Shown here piece after piece: positions 37,318-50,800 of a DNA stretch of 64,000 bases. The stretch spans positions 54,677,670 through 54,741,669 of the forward strand of contig OZ025248.1 in NCBI GenBank assembly GCA_964019135.1, read 5' to 3'. This DNA is from Arenicola marina. Its lineage: Eukaryota; Annelida; Polychaeta; Arenicolidae. Within the stretch, counting starts at the first letter, position 1. Each line of letters starts with the position of its first letter. Position numbers and translations under genes: made by a program. Under the pieces are notes generated by a model. The model was not told where the DNA came from. It made no database searches and saw only the letters and a list, made by a program, of their open reading frames with translations.

Positions 37318-38949
37318 TTACTACTTGGAAGGGTGGTATTTTGTCAACCACACAACCTTCTGGTGGATTTAGTAGGTACACTTTGTAGTGAATACTAGAT
37401 TGGAACTACAAACTGCACGTTTGTCATGAGCCATATAATCGAGGCCAATGTACCCGTGGCTACACTTGACCGCGGCGCACAAAGAGATGCGAGATAAACG
37501 ATTAGTGAGACTCACATCAGACGCGAAGTACCAGAGAAAGGAGACACCAGATAGGAGACACAAGAAACAAACTACCACAAGGGAGAAACCAGACACCACG
37601 TGACACATGGCGGCGTCTAGCTGCAGCCTACGAGATGGCGCTTGTCTTCTTCGCCCGATGGCTTCTTCCTCAGGCCGTCATTAACAGAGGATTACGAGGC
37701 ACAAAAAGCACCAATTGATCATTACCAAGCGCCAGACTTGAGGGTATGGTGGCTGTGTTCTGCCGGAGCCCAGATACTAGCGGAATGACGACTAGTTCGT
37801 TAGGCACAGAGTCTGCCTCTGCTTGGTGTCCTCCCGCGTGCTGCAGTCCGCCGCAAGCAGAAGGACTTTGCCCCGGTTATTATAATGATGAATGACTTCA
37901 TTAGCCGCAAGCTATAGCTGCCTCAACAGGCTTAGCCGAACCTTAGTGTATTTATACTTGGGCTGCCAAACACCGTGGGGCTACTATTCGTTCATTGTCA
38001 CACGGGCGATGTAATGCACTAACACAACAATCAGGCTTGTTCAATGGAATCACCCATAATCACATCGGATCAGAGCTTGATATGTGGTCAATCGGTCACG
38101 GCAAATGCAATGAAGTGAATGTTGATAACAAGAACGCTAAGAAAACTGTTTCGATTTAGTTGTTTGGCTGGAAACCCCAGCCGTCATGCTATATTACATA
38201 AATCTATTCATCGTTGAAATCTTAGTCGGTAGATATAATATGAGATATAATAATAACTTAAACAGAATATGGTCTTTTTATTATTTAGAGCGGAATCTAT
38301 TTTGTTTTCACTATTGTAAACGCGTTTTTGTATTGATGAGCAGTATTATGTGTAGGAAACGTTGTCTTTACAAGCAACTGTTATTTCATACTGACAATGG
38401 TATTTTGGTATACATAGATATTTTATACAAGGAGTGTCACTTGCAAGCTCCATTTTGTGGTAAAATTTGAGGTTGTCTATGAAAGCGCTTCATTAGTTGT
38501 AACCTGCTGATAATATCCATTTTTTATTTGAAGTTTAGTAATCACCTTTAGCTGATAATGGTTGCACTACCCATACAAACGTACTAAGAAGTCCCATGTG
38601 CATCTTAGAGTAATCAAATCTGATAATGATGTAAAATTACTCATCCCGCCGCCGCAAGCGTCTTCGTACTGCCACGAACTGGTCAACAGCCGGCCTACCT
38701 ATTCCTCTGCTTTTTATCCCGAGGACAGATTGGCGGGAACCAAATGTCAAGTATCACCTGCTCTTCTTGTCAAGCGCGTGCCGCGGAGTAATTAGCCGTT
38801 TCTTTGCTGATTGTGTGGTTAAAGTCTTTATATTGGTGGTGATATAGCCTGGTCTCTCTCTGGGCCCTATTGCCTCCCCTCGTATGATGCATGGTCCGGG
38901 GAGAACGCCAAAGCTGTTTTGCTGTTTTTGCTGCGTGTTTTGATTTCTG
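37141..38949. other. 3' flank of synaptotagmin; no gene recognised
   Basis: Contains a G-run near 37170-37182 and a CTA trinucleotide run at 37288-37322. Presumably includes the synaptotagmin 3' UTR, but I find no AATAAA in the first kilobase. No other coding feature is supported. Confidence 0.5.
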
Positions 38950-39040
38950 TTGTTTGCTTTGGGAACCATGCAGATGTCAAACACACGCTAGAGCACTCAA
39001 TGCGAGCGCTCTAACCCACTGAGCTGTCGCGCCGGCCCCC
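38950..39040 (-). mobile_element. tRNA-derived SINE head (family A), minus strand
   Basis: Read on the minus strand, it begins with a GGCCGGCGCGA stretch, then CAGCTCAGTGGGTTAGAG (A-box-like) and GCTCGCATTGAGTGCTCT. This matches the head of the element at 2514, so the two belong to one dispersed family. The B-box region is degraded and the 3' limit is uncertain. Confidence 0.5.
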
Positions 39041-40196
39041 AAACATACGCGATAGTCGATTATTCGCTGGCAAAATGAACTCGAGTGATTTAAAAAACAG
39101 CGTAAAGTTATATCAAAAACGACTATGTAAAGTTGGAATCTAAAGGCCGAACACAATGATAGAGCTGGCGTACAAGTGAGTGGCAAAACCACACAACACA
39201 TACAACGGAGATGAGTTGGGATTAGGCAGGAGGGCGGGGGGGGCGGGGGGGGCTCATCGTAACACTATCGACCAGGAGCGGGTGACCAAACCAATCTGCC
39301 CCCACCCCTGTCCGCTTGCCACGCCGACCTTCCAGGATCGTGTTATGTAGCCTACGTCATGAGCGTGGGGTACGTAGATTAAGTTGTCATGCTTAATAAT
39401 TTGCTATTATCAAACTTAACGGTTTGTTATACAACTATTTTTTGATGAAATGTTTTCGCGACCATCAGCTGGATTATCGGGTGGGAAAACTCGTTGTTTG
39501 TGTAAGACACATCTTTGCAGCCTTCTTGTACGGGTTCTGGAGTATATTTATCGTTTACATACGACTATTGAGAGTGTTAACGTTATATAACGAGTGCATA
39601 TATTCTTCCCGTTGTATTCAGCATTATATTATGTAGGCGTATAGCTGGGATCGTGTCAAACCTAAATAGGTTAAATATTTTTAGGACTCCCATCCTAGCC
39701 AAATCGATGTAGTGCCGTAATGTATGTGTCGCTATGACCTCATTCTAAACATAAACGTAATGACCGCTTCATTGAGCTAAATCAGAGTAAATAATCGCCG
39801 GTATTGTGTATTGATAAGATGTCATCATTGTATGTATTTTCTTCATATTAACGGATAACTGGTGTATTTTAGCATATTTAAATTGGTGCTGTTCTAGTGT
39901 TGTGTCGTACTGTCAACAAAGGATGTGATAACATACAATAGTATAATAGTTGATATTTTTAACGAAGAGTTAATTAGTAGTCCACTAATACATGTGTAAG
40001 GAACGCTGTATATTACAAGATGCATTGAACATTTATCGATGGCTAAGTGAATGCTAACACTTGATTATGTACAAAATGTATCGTTAATTTATCTTTTCCG
40101 AGATAAATGCAGAACTTGAGTATGTGTTGTTATTTTGCTTCGACATGTATGTGTTGCATGATAACAAAATCAAAGAATAAAATATACCTAGACTAG
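39041..40196. other. No gene recognised
   Basis: AT-rich unique-looking sequence with a G/C-rich patch at 39232-39255. No coding or RNA feature is supported. Confidence 0.45.
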
Positions 40197-40535
40197 GGTT
40201 CCAGCGAAGAGGCTGGTTCCAGCGAATAGGCTGGTTCCAGTGAATAGGCTGGTTCCAGCGAATAAGTTGGTTCCAGCGAATAGGCTGCTTACAGCGAATA
40301 AGTTGGTTCCAGCGAATAGGCTGGTTCCAGCGAATAGGCGGATTCCAGCGAATAGCTAGCTTCCAGCGAATAGGCTGGTCCAGCGAATAGGCGGATTCCA
40401 GCGAATAGCTAGCTTGCTCCCAGCGAATAGGCTGGTTCCAGCGGGTAGGCTGGTACCGGCGGGTCGGCTGCTTCCATCTAAAAGGTGGTTTCGTCGAATA
40501 CGTTGGTTCTAACGAAGACACTGGTTCCAGCGAAT
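40197..40535. repeat. 18-bp tandem array (GGCTGGTTCCAGCGAATA)
   Basis: About 19 units of 18 bp, with more divergence toward the right end (GCGGGTAGG, GTCGAATACG variants). The minus-strand frame with a six-residue period is an artefact of the period being a multiple of three. Confidence 0.92.
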
Positions 40536-43142
40536 ATATCTTTAGTATCCACTTATGCCCACCTGGCCTCAGACGGAATGTCACTGCAACAACCATAACG
40601 CAAGCGGTCATACTGATGTAATAAAGGATTTCGTTAGTTTCTTTGAGCTTCCATATGATGGAGAAAATGTCACAGGATCATCGCTGTTCACCTTCATATT
40701 CGTGTGGCGCTTCCATGGACTGCATGGGCGTCTTCATGGATTGGTTAGAACTGTCAATTGCTGAATGCAGCATAAGAGACTTTAGCTGGTGAGGGAAAAC
40801 ATAATTTAACGTGTTTTGTCCCTTAAAACCTCAAATTTTTAAAATATATAAGTGAAGTCTTGGTAGGTTGGTAATGTTTTGGTCCCGAAAGCAACGTTGC
40901 AAACAAGACAAGTCTTAGAGAACAAAGGGTTTAAACAAATAAATTCGCAATCTTTCAATAGTAATCCGCCGTAAATTCAAACCCGGCGCTATTTTGAATA
41001 GATAGACCGGGGCCTCGCTCGATTCAGCAACCAACAAATTTAAGAATTGTCTCCATCTGATGGTATGCTTGCTTAAGATTTTAAACTGCGGCTATTTATA
41101 ATGTGTTGCATATGGGCGAAGTTGGGAGAACCGCACCCTTGTGGTCACTTTCGATTTGGACTTCGCTATCTGATTGGCTAGCGCCAGTCCCGCCGACAAA
41201 GGTGGTTGCACACCGGAAACCAGGGCGTTCACGACAGAAATTTGCGAGCTACTGGGGTGTCAGAAAGGTATGTGCTGTGGCGGGTTGACTCATGGATAGC
41301 AAATAAAATGCTTGAGGAAACTACAGGGGCTACTGTGACTAATTTCTTTAATGACATTTTCGGTGAACGGGATCATTTAAGTTCACTTTAGGGTAACATT
41401 CCTATGTCATTTTTCACAACAGGAAGTGGTTTACATTACACGAAAGAAAGAAATGTTGTAGAAATAATTACGCGGAGATTTAATTTGAAAGCAGAAGGCC
41501 AGTAAATAAACAAACCAGTTTCCAATGAAAGCGACGATTTTTACTATATTTCGTGCCACCTATCGGCTATAGTTCTGCCAAACTGAAGCATTGATTTGCA
41601 GCGAGTAAGCGAAAACGAAATCACCTCCACAGACTAATAACCACTAAGTGATCAACGACTAAATTTCTACCAGCTGTGTTTCTCTACATTACATTCGGTG
41701 TTGCATATAGACCCAATTCAAGATTTAATTCTTTTTCCATTTTACCAGACTAAATGGATAACATTACATTTGGTTACCAAATTAGACTATTTTGTTATTC
41801 TGAAACATATTAGAGAAATAACAATGGCTTAATAAGTCTATCATTGTCTAGCAATATAACAAGGAGCATTGCATGTAATTCGAAAACCACTCCTGCTGCA
41901 CTGATAATTCACATGCCATGTTCACGTATTGGCTATAGCAGATCATTGCAAGTATACCTTTATTATGTGAGACAAAAATATTGAATGAAATGTTGGATGT
42001 CTTGGCCGCGTGCACGAAGACTACATTTGGTAATAAGACGCCTCTCGGGAAAATAAAATTGTGGTTGGATGAACCTTGCCCAAGATGACAAGGCTACGTA
42101 AGACAAAACATACACATCAGTGACAACGTGAGCTAACATGATGCGTCGTCGCTGTCGCTGTCCATGGCAGCATCAGATATAACAAACTTTACCCCCAATA
42201 CAATGTCACGGCTTGTACCCTGTGTAAGATATCTGGACACGATAAAACAGCCAGACTTACCGGAGCTCACAGGAATTAACACGTTTAACACGATAGTCAT
42301 CAGTGAGTAATGGGTTTAAACACACCCACGTGCGCATCTGATATACATGCACTACCCATAAATGACACTCAAACATAATAAATAACTGTTATAGGCACAT
42401 GACGTAATATGACGAGACCTAGATACAAGTGATAATGTATTACAGTTATTTATACAGATATTTCCCGCCAAATAACAACAAAATTGATGCGGTGATCGAA
42501 GATTAGTATTCACATTCAGTACAACTGTAACATGCGCTTTAAATGGAATGATAAAACAGCATTTTGGCCTTGAAAACAGATAGTTAATTGGAAGTTACGT
42601 GTACTACGTCACTGATGTGTGTGCAATCCGCTGTCGCATTGCATTTTAGGGATGCCAATAAATTTTAGTGACAAGACTAGATCATTGTAAAGCAAGCATA
42701 AAGCAAGCCATAAATGTAAATGTAGCAAGTTTAGAAGATCATGACGAGCATTTGACGGGAAACAACCGTATGAATATCTTTAACACACGCATTACCAACT
42801 TATTTAAACTTGACGCACACATATTTTGCAATCGTATCACTTAAGTTTGTTAATCGGTATAATATTGGCAAAGAAGTTCGTTCTATATGCATAAAAGCTT
42901 TCATAAATATATGAAATACATGTGTCTAGTCTAGCGGTATACTTGAGCGGTATATTTGGATCATACAGTATCGTCGGTTGAATCACTCTCGAAAAAAAAT
43001 GTGATATATCAGTGAACTATTGAAATTATTCAGGGCAAAAACTTTCCCAATGACCACCAGGAAGCACAATTACTATTGGGCACTACGGTGAATTTGAAGC
43101 AAATACCCCAATTAACGTGAGGCTGTACGGGTGACTGACACG
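40536..43142. other. No gene recognised; intergenic between convergent genes
   Basis: About 2.6 kb of AT-rich unique-looking sequence with no open frame over 70 codons that shows a domain. Confidence 0.5.
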
Positions 43143-43236
43143 GCCTCATTCATGACCTGTCTCATTCATGACCTGTCTCATTCATGACCCGTCTCATTCA
43201 TGACCTGTCTCATTCATGACCTGTCTTATTCATGTC
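43143..43236. repeat. 16-bp tandem array (TCATTCATGACCTGTC)
   Basis: Six near-perfect 16-bp units with single-base variants (CCCGTC, GTCTTA). Confidence 0.93.
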
Positions 43237-44028
43237 ACTGAATCGATACAATATCTCGCACATACCAATCGATACCTAATAACTATAACCATACGTAAAT
43301 ATGAACATTCGGAAGCTCATATTTACATGTGGAATAATATCAGGAGTATTCGCACTATTCCATAGCGATCGACTATACCGCTTACTTTGAAAGGCATTAC
43401 AACAAGCTCTCATTACAAAAAATGCCGGCTCGAGGGGTTTTATATTACAAATGTTGATACTTTTTTACGATTTCAGTCATGACAGGGTGTACAAGAGTAG
43501 CATAGAGGATTGCTTGGTCGGTTGGTGGCTTTGACCTTGCTGCTTAAAAAGCAATACGTAATGTTGTAAAGATGATACGATAGCAGTGTTTTTGCAGCTT
43601 AGGATATGATCATCGGAGACGTACGCTATATGCTCTCCCGACGGCTGTGCAAGCCTCTGAGCAACACCCAATGACGCACCAACATGCGAACAGGCATACT
43701 CTAGCATTAATATGGTTTATCGTGAGATCAGACGTACACTAGTTTACTGGTAGCACATTTCCATGTAAATGCAAAAGCCACTTCAGCGCCACATAGTATT
43801 TCCTTCTGGTATGCTCTCTTATACCACTGAATGGCATCATGGCTATGATGGTAATTACATCCAGGTTAGGTAGGAATATTGACAGTGGACGCACTCTTGG
43901 GCTTAGACCGCGGAAGGAAGCCTCGGCGTTGGCTATTCGGGTTTTTGGAATCGTCCCCCATCAGTCTGCAACAATGGAAGACCAGAACATAAGTGACTAG
44001 CTGTCCCCTTATTTATCCCAGTTACACT
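43237..44028. other. No gene recognised
   Basis: Unique-looking sequence between the 16-bp array and the second MITE copy. No coding or RNA feature is supported. Confidence 0.45.
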
Positions 44029-44032
44029 TTAA

Positions 44033-44402
44033 AGCAATATACTTACATGCGCCATCTTACATTTTTTACATTTTAGAATCGAGACTTAAAGTATCACAAC
44101 ATTTTTTATGCCTATGTTTTATATCTCTTTGAGTCTGTAAAACAAATATGTCAACATATAACTACGCGGTTTATTTATATCGCGCGCGGACGTGATAGCG
44201 AGCCGCGGTCGACATCACACACAAAATAGCGAACAGCGCACAGGCGCAGGGATATAAAGCCGGCCACCAACTTCTGCTCCGTTGACCAAAATGCTTCTCT
44301 CCGGATAGCCCGCAGGCTTTCTGGATTTAAATTCAAGACAGAATGTGCTTATTTGGCATGGAGAAGAGGTTGGTAATACAAAAAATTGTGGAATATATTG
44401 CT
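44033..44402 (+). mobile_element. TTAA-flanked MITE, copy 2
   Basis: A 370-bp element bordered by TTAA at 44029-44032 and 44403-44406. Termini AGCAATATA and TATATTGCT form a 9-bp perfect inverted repeat. It aligns end to end with 20550-20914 in the same orientation. It carries TTTATT at 44170-44175, which is AATAAA on the minus strand and is the first such hexamer downstream of the minus-strand gene's stop codon. Confidence 0.8.
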
Positions 44403-44699
44403 TTAAGTTACATTCAATTGGTTACTGGTGGAAAATTAGTAGTATATATTGGACATGTGAGGCATTGTGCATAGCATATTACGGCATGTGTGAATGGTGT
44501 ATGTCCTAGTTCTCAACACAGTTGTCCTGCTGTGCCAGAGATATATAGTGATGGGTCTGATTCAACTACAAATAATGCCTATGCATTCAAGTTTTACTTA
44601 TGATATATATTTCCAAATGTATTTCCGGTCCAGATGAATCACAAATACCTATCATAATCGTTTGCCATTGCAGGAAAGCGGGCACAATATCTCTGTGGC

Positions 44700-44897
44700 T
44701 TACTTTTCATATGTCTCCCTGGGCCAGGGCGTGTAGTAGGAAAAGACCCAGGGTCGGGAGACGCCCTGGCGTTCCCGGATGCTGTCCAGATTACCCCGCC
44801 GCTCCACGTTGGCATCCCGACGCTTCAGCAACATCTGACGTCGCTTCATCATTTCCTGGCGCATGCGCTCTCGCGCCTCCTCCTCCTGTTGTCGGAG
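44700..44897 (-). CDS. Coiled-coil gene, exon 17 (last coding exon)
   Basis: 198 bp including the stop, acceptor TGATTGTGCAG. Encodes 65 residues: a charged helix (LRQQEEEARERMRQEMMKRR) and a C-terminal segment with aromatic residues (RPWVFSYYTPWPRETYEK). Phase 0 entry agrees with exon 16. Confidence 0.88.
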   Translation of the reverse strand, partial: LRQQEEEARERMRQEMMKRRQMLLKRRDANVERRGNLDSIRERQGVSRPWVFSYYTPWPRETYEK

Positions 44898-47800
44898 CTG
44901 CACAATCAGGCGAAATAACACCGGTTAGGGAGATATTGCACACAATTTGTCAATGTCATGTTTTCCGTTGCATTGGCAGGGGCGCGAATCTAGCGGAGGA
45001 GGGGAGGGTGGTGAGGGAGGTCTCATCCTCCAGCAACAAGGGGATGTCACTGTTAAAGTCGCAAATCCTCCCCCCGCGGTTGTAGTAGTAGTAAGTTTTA
45101 TTCAAGAGCCCCCGGCTCGGTCGCACCACTAAATTCCTAGATCAGCCCCAGATTGGATATTTTGATTCATCTTTTCTGTTTATTATTTATGGGAAATTAT
45201 TTACAATGGAGATGGAGCAGTTGTCAGGAAGGTCGAGGTGGTTACCGCTAGGTAGCGCTGCCGTTCCTCCTCTCTTTGCTTTTCTTCCTCCTCTTCTCTT
45301 AATCGTTGTTCTTCCGCTAGGCGGCTCTGCTCCTCTAACAACGCCTGTCTGAAAGGCGGAGGAAGTATAAAACTCTCTAACACAATATAAATAGAGGTAT
45401 TGTATAGACTTATATAGATCAGTTGCGCCTACTAAAAGATTGCAATAACTGTCATATGCAATACAAGTTCAGGCCGTACACAACGGAAAAAGATATTTGA
45501 ACAACATACATTCGTCTTTTAGTGAATATCGATTAATATAAAGATAGAGGACGAAAATGTTAATAACGGAAAATACATCGCGTGACGCCGAAATTGAAAA
45601 TAGTAAGATACATTTCAAGGATGGATCATGGGAATACAATAGTTAATGTATGCATACACATAGACTTATAACTTACTGTTAATGTATGCATACACATAGA
45701 CATATAACTTACTGTTAATGTATGCATACACATAGACTTATAACTTACTGTTAATGTATGCATACACATAGACATATAACTTACTGTTAATGCATGCATA
45801 CACATAGACATATAACTTACTGTTAATGTATGCATACACATAGACATATAACTTACTGTTAATGTATGCATACACATAGACATATAACTTACTGTTAATG
45901 TATGCATACACATAGACTTATAACTTACTGTTAATGTATGCATACACATAGACATATAACTTACTGTTAATGTATGCATACACATAGACTTATAACTTAC
46001 TGTTAATGTATGCATACACATAGACATATAACTTACTGTTAATGTATGCATACACATAGACATATAACTTACTGTTAATGTATACATACACATAGACATA
46101 TAACTTACTGTTAATGTATGCATACACATAGACATATAACTTACTGTTAATGTATGCATACACATAGGCATATAACTTACTGTTAATGTATGCATACACA
46201 TAGACATATAACTTACTGTTAATGTATGCATACACATAGACATATAACTTACTGTTAATGTATGCATACACATAGACTTATAACTTACTGTTAATGTATG
46301 CATACACATAGACATATAACTTACTGTTAATGTAAACATACACATAGACTTATAACTTACTGTTAATGTATGCATACACATAGACTTATAACTTACTGTT
46401 AATGTATGCATACACATAGACATATAACTTACTGTTAATGTATGCATACACATAGACTTATAACTTACTGTTAATGTATGCATACACATAGACTTATAAC
46501 TTACTGTTAATGTATGCATACACATAGACATATAACTTACTGTTAATGTATGCATACACATAGACTTATAACTTACTGTTAATGTATGCATACACATAGA
46601 CTTATAACTTACTGTTAAGGTATGCATACACATAGACTTATAACTTACTGTTAATGTATGCATACACATAGACTTATAACTTACTGTTAATGTATGCATA
46701 CACATAGACATATAACTTACTGTTAATGTATGCATACACATAGACTTATAACTTACTGTTAATGTATGCATACACATAGACATATAACTTACTATTAATG
46801 TATGCATACACATAGACTTATAACTTACTGTTAATGTATGCATACACATAGACTTATAACTTACTGTTAATGTATGCATACACATAGACATATAACTTAC
46901 TGTTAATGTATGCATACACATAGACATATAACTTACTGTTAATGTATGCATACACATAGACATATTAGTTACTGCTAATGTATGCATACACATAGACTTA
47001 TAACTTACTGTTAATGTATGCATACACATAGACATATAACTTACTGTTAATGTATGCATACACATAGACTTATAACTTACTGTTAATGTATGCATACACA
47101 TAGACATATAACTTACTGTTAATGTATGCATACACATAGACATATAACTTACTGTTAATGTATGCATACACATAGACATATAACTTACTGTTAATGTATG
47201 CATACACATAGACATATAACTTACTGTTAATGTATGCATACACATAGACATATAACTTACTGTTAATGTATGCATACACATAGACTTATAACTTACTGTT
47301 AATGTATGCATACACATAGACATATAACTTACTATTAATGTATGCATACACATAGACTTATAACTTACTGTTAATGTATGCATACACATAGACTTATAAC
47401 TTACTGTTAATGTATGCATACACATATACTTATAACTTACTGTTAATGTATGCATACACATAGACATATAACTTACTGTTAATGTATGCATACACATAGA
47501 CATATAACTTACTGTTAATGTATGCATACACATAGACTTATAACTTACTGTTAATGTATGCATACACATAGACATATAACTTACTGTTAATGTATAAGCA
47601 TACACATAGACTTATAACTTACTGTTAATGTATGTATACACATAGACATATAACTTACTGTTAATGTATGCATACACATAGACATATAACTTACTGTTAA
47701 TGTATGCATACACATAGGCATATAACTTACTGTTAATGTATGCATACACATAGACATATAACTTACTGTTAATGTATGCATACACATAGACTTATAACTT

Positions 47801-50800
47801 ACTGTTAATGTATGCATACACATAGACATATAACTTACTGTTAATGTATGCATACACATAGACTTATAACTTACTGTTAATGTATGCATACACATAGACA
47901 TATAACTTACTGTTAATGTATACATACACATAGACTTATAACTTACTGTTAATGTATGCATACACATAGACTTATAACTTACTGTTAATGTATGCATACA
48001 CATAGACATATAACTTACTGTTAATGTATACATACACATAGACTTATAACTTACTGTTAATGTATGCATACACATAGACATATAACTTACTGTTAATGTA
48101 TGCATACACATAGACATATAACTTACTGTTAATGTATGCATACACATAGACTTATAACTTACTGTTAATGTATGCATACACATAGACATATAACTTACTG
48201 TTTGTTCTCTTCCTCCTCCTTGGCTCTCCACGCCATTCTCTGTAGCTCCAGCTGCTTATCCTCTGCTTCCTCCCTCTCTCGAACAAGTCTGGCCAGGGCT
48301 TCCTCCTCCCCCTATGGACCGTCCATTACAACTCATGAGCATATCACCTCCACATTGATAACATTAATTGTGGTTAATTTCCTATCATAGAAAGTAAACA
48401 GGCGGAAAATAAAATGTTTGCACCTTTAAACGCAAAAATGTCCCACCAAGGGGACAAGGGTAAATTTTCAAATAACTTAGAAATGAACTTCCGTGATATA
48501 TCATTATTAACCTTTAATTACAGTAACGCTTGCGTCCGTTTAGATCGCATATTGGTTATTCAACGATAGGGACAGTTTGGTCTTGCAGCAGTACAAACGA
48601 ACCGTCAACGACAATGTAATGCGATGGAATGGATAGTGTAGTTCCACGAATCACAGAATGGTGAATCAGAACAAACACGTCTTATTACATTTAAACACGG
48701 GCAAACGTGATCCCAGAGAAAATCAAGATATCAACATGTCAATGTGTATCGATCCCCATGCATTTTTTATAGATAATCACGCATTACCAAAGGTTTCTGG
48801 CAAATTATCCAAATATCAAATTCGGCTAAAAGAAACTGGAACATGATGCACATATTAGACCTGTCAAGACACTGCTCAACCCCATAGAATGTAGAACATC
48901 ACTGGACACGTTGGTTTAAGCGTGCAACAATACAAATAATATTACGATCGAAAACCCGGGAGTACTGTATAGGCCTATGAAGACATGCAGGAAACTAAAC
49001 ACACCTTCGGCTCAGATGTATGACAAAAAATTTCAACTTCCAACATGCTATAACAGGATTTCTGACAGAAAAAGTCACCTTATGAATATTCCCTGCAACT
49101 AATAATCATTGTACATGCCCATGCGCTCTATTCCACGGTCAAGGTCATTACCCGTCGTCTGACTGCCCCCATCTTGAAGAGTTCCTACAGATGACCAAAT
49201 GGGTACAAGTCGAGGCAAATATGACAAATCGGATCCTTTATTCAAGTGTCAACCTTGTTAAGATTACCTGGCGGATATATATTCTGCAACAGCAAGGCCT
49301 GGGTCCGTATTCATAAACCATGCACAGCCCTACACAGATCTATATAGTTAGTGCCAAATAGAAATTTGAATCGGATTTCCCCGCCACTAACAGAAATATA
49401 TCACTCACCAAAAGCATATTCAGGATGAGGCATGTGACACAATTGAAGTAATTGTGGATTACGAACGCCACTGCGACGAGCTGGCGAGAAATGCGCCGCG
49501 AGCGAAAGCACTTACCGTGCGAAACTAACGCCATTATTGGAAATACCGTTCCTGATGAATATCAAAAGTAGACGCGGTCGAAAGATTTGTGTAGCCAAAG
49601 ACTACTGGCAAAAGGCCCCCCCCCCAGTTCCAGTCAGTCAGTCAAGTTTTACAGTACAGTACGTTTCACCTAAATACCTTAGTTATTACCTGACGGGGGT
49701 AATTATTTGACAATGACAAACAGGACGCAAAAATGTTCACTTCCTGTCTTGAAACATGCAGGAGGAAAGACAAAAAAAGGAAGCAAATAATACGGTTACG
49801 CAATCTAGATAAAGTTGAAAGAGCTTTATTCGCACATTGCGGCGACTCATAAAACAACACTTTACGGGGTATGCCGGTAACGATAATGATAGTTTATTGT
49901 CTTAGAAGCACTGAGGCGTTAAAAATAAATACCTGCTTCTCCATTTCCCTTATTCGTTCCTCCTCTTCTTCTGCTCGCGCCCTGGCCATGATTTCTTCTT
50001 CCTGTGACAACACCATACGGCAAAATATTATTAGGTCAAAGTGTCATCTGCCAATATATTCTCACTAGAAAATGAACAATAGAATAGTTTGGGTTTGGGG
50101 TTGGGCCAATATACTATAGGTTACGCGAGAATATTACACCTGGCGCTTTCTAAAGTAATCAAGTTCTCCACATTTAATGACATCAAAATTATAATGCCAT
50201 TTGCGTAGAAAGTCGGAACAGGATTTTCACCGACCCAGAATAGGTTTCGATACAGAGCAATCACGTAATTCTTTAAGTTACGAAGTCATCATCTTCATAG
50301 TATCACGCTGACTAACCTCCATTCTCTCCTGCTCTAATCGCTCGTCTTCTTCCCGTCTAAGTCGCTCTGCCTCCGCCATGTGGCGCTGCTCCTCAGCATC
50401 GGCCAGCTGCATCAACATTTCGTGTTCCTTGCGACGCGCAGCCTCACCCATTGCCTTCTCCTCAGCACGGCGTCTAAACACAGAAAACAAGGTTTTAATC
50501 GCATCGAGCATAACTAATAGGTGGGTCATAATAACACTGTCTAGATTAATCCGGATAACTTGACTTGATCTAATTGACGAGTAAATCAAGGTCATGGGGT
50601 GATTTCATATCCAGTAGGAAGCATTGGTAAGATGCACAGGAGAGTCACTAACTTTTTACGTGGTTGTGAAATATCAAGAACAGGGCATCGGCTACGTTGA
50701 ACTGTGTCATTAGCGCAGCCTCTCAAGCTCAGCTGGTAAGCAGCGAATCGACAGGTCATGGATTTGCGCCCTGGCACCTACACCTGGGGCATGTGTCATT

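Noticed and set aside
45626..48231. Minus-strand frames of 659 and 214 codons with a 12-residue period
   Set aside because: They lie in the intronic 36-bp array, in a different frame from exon 15.
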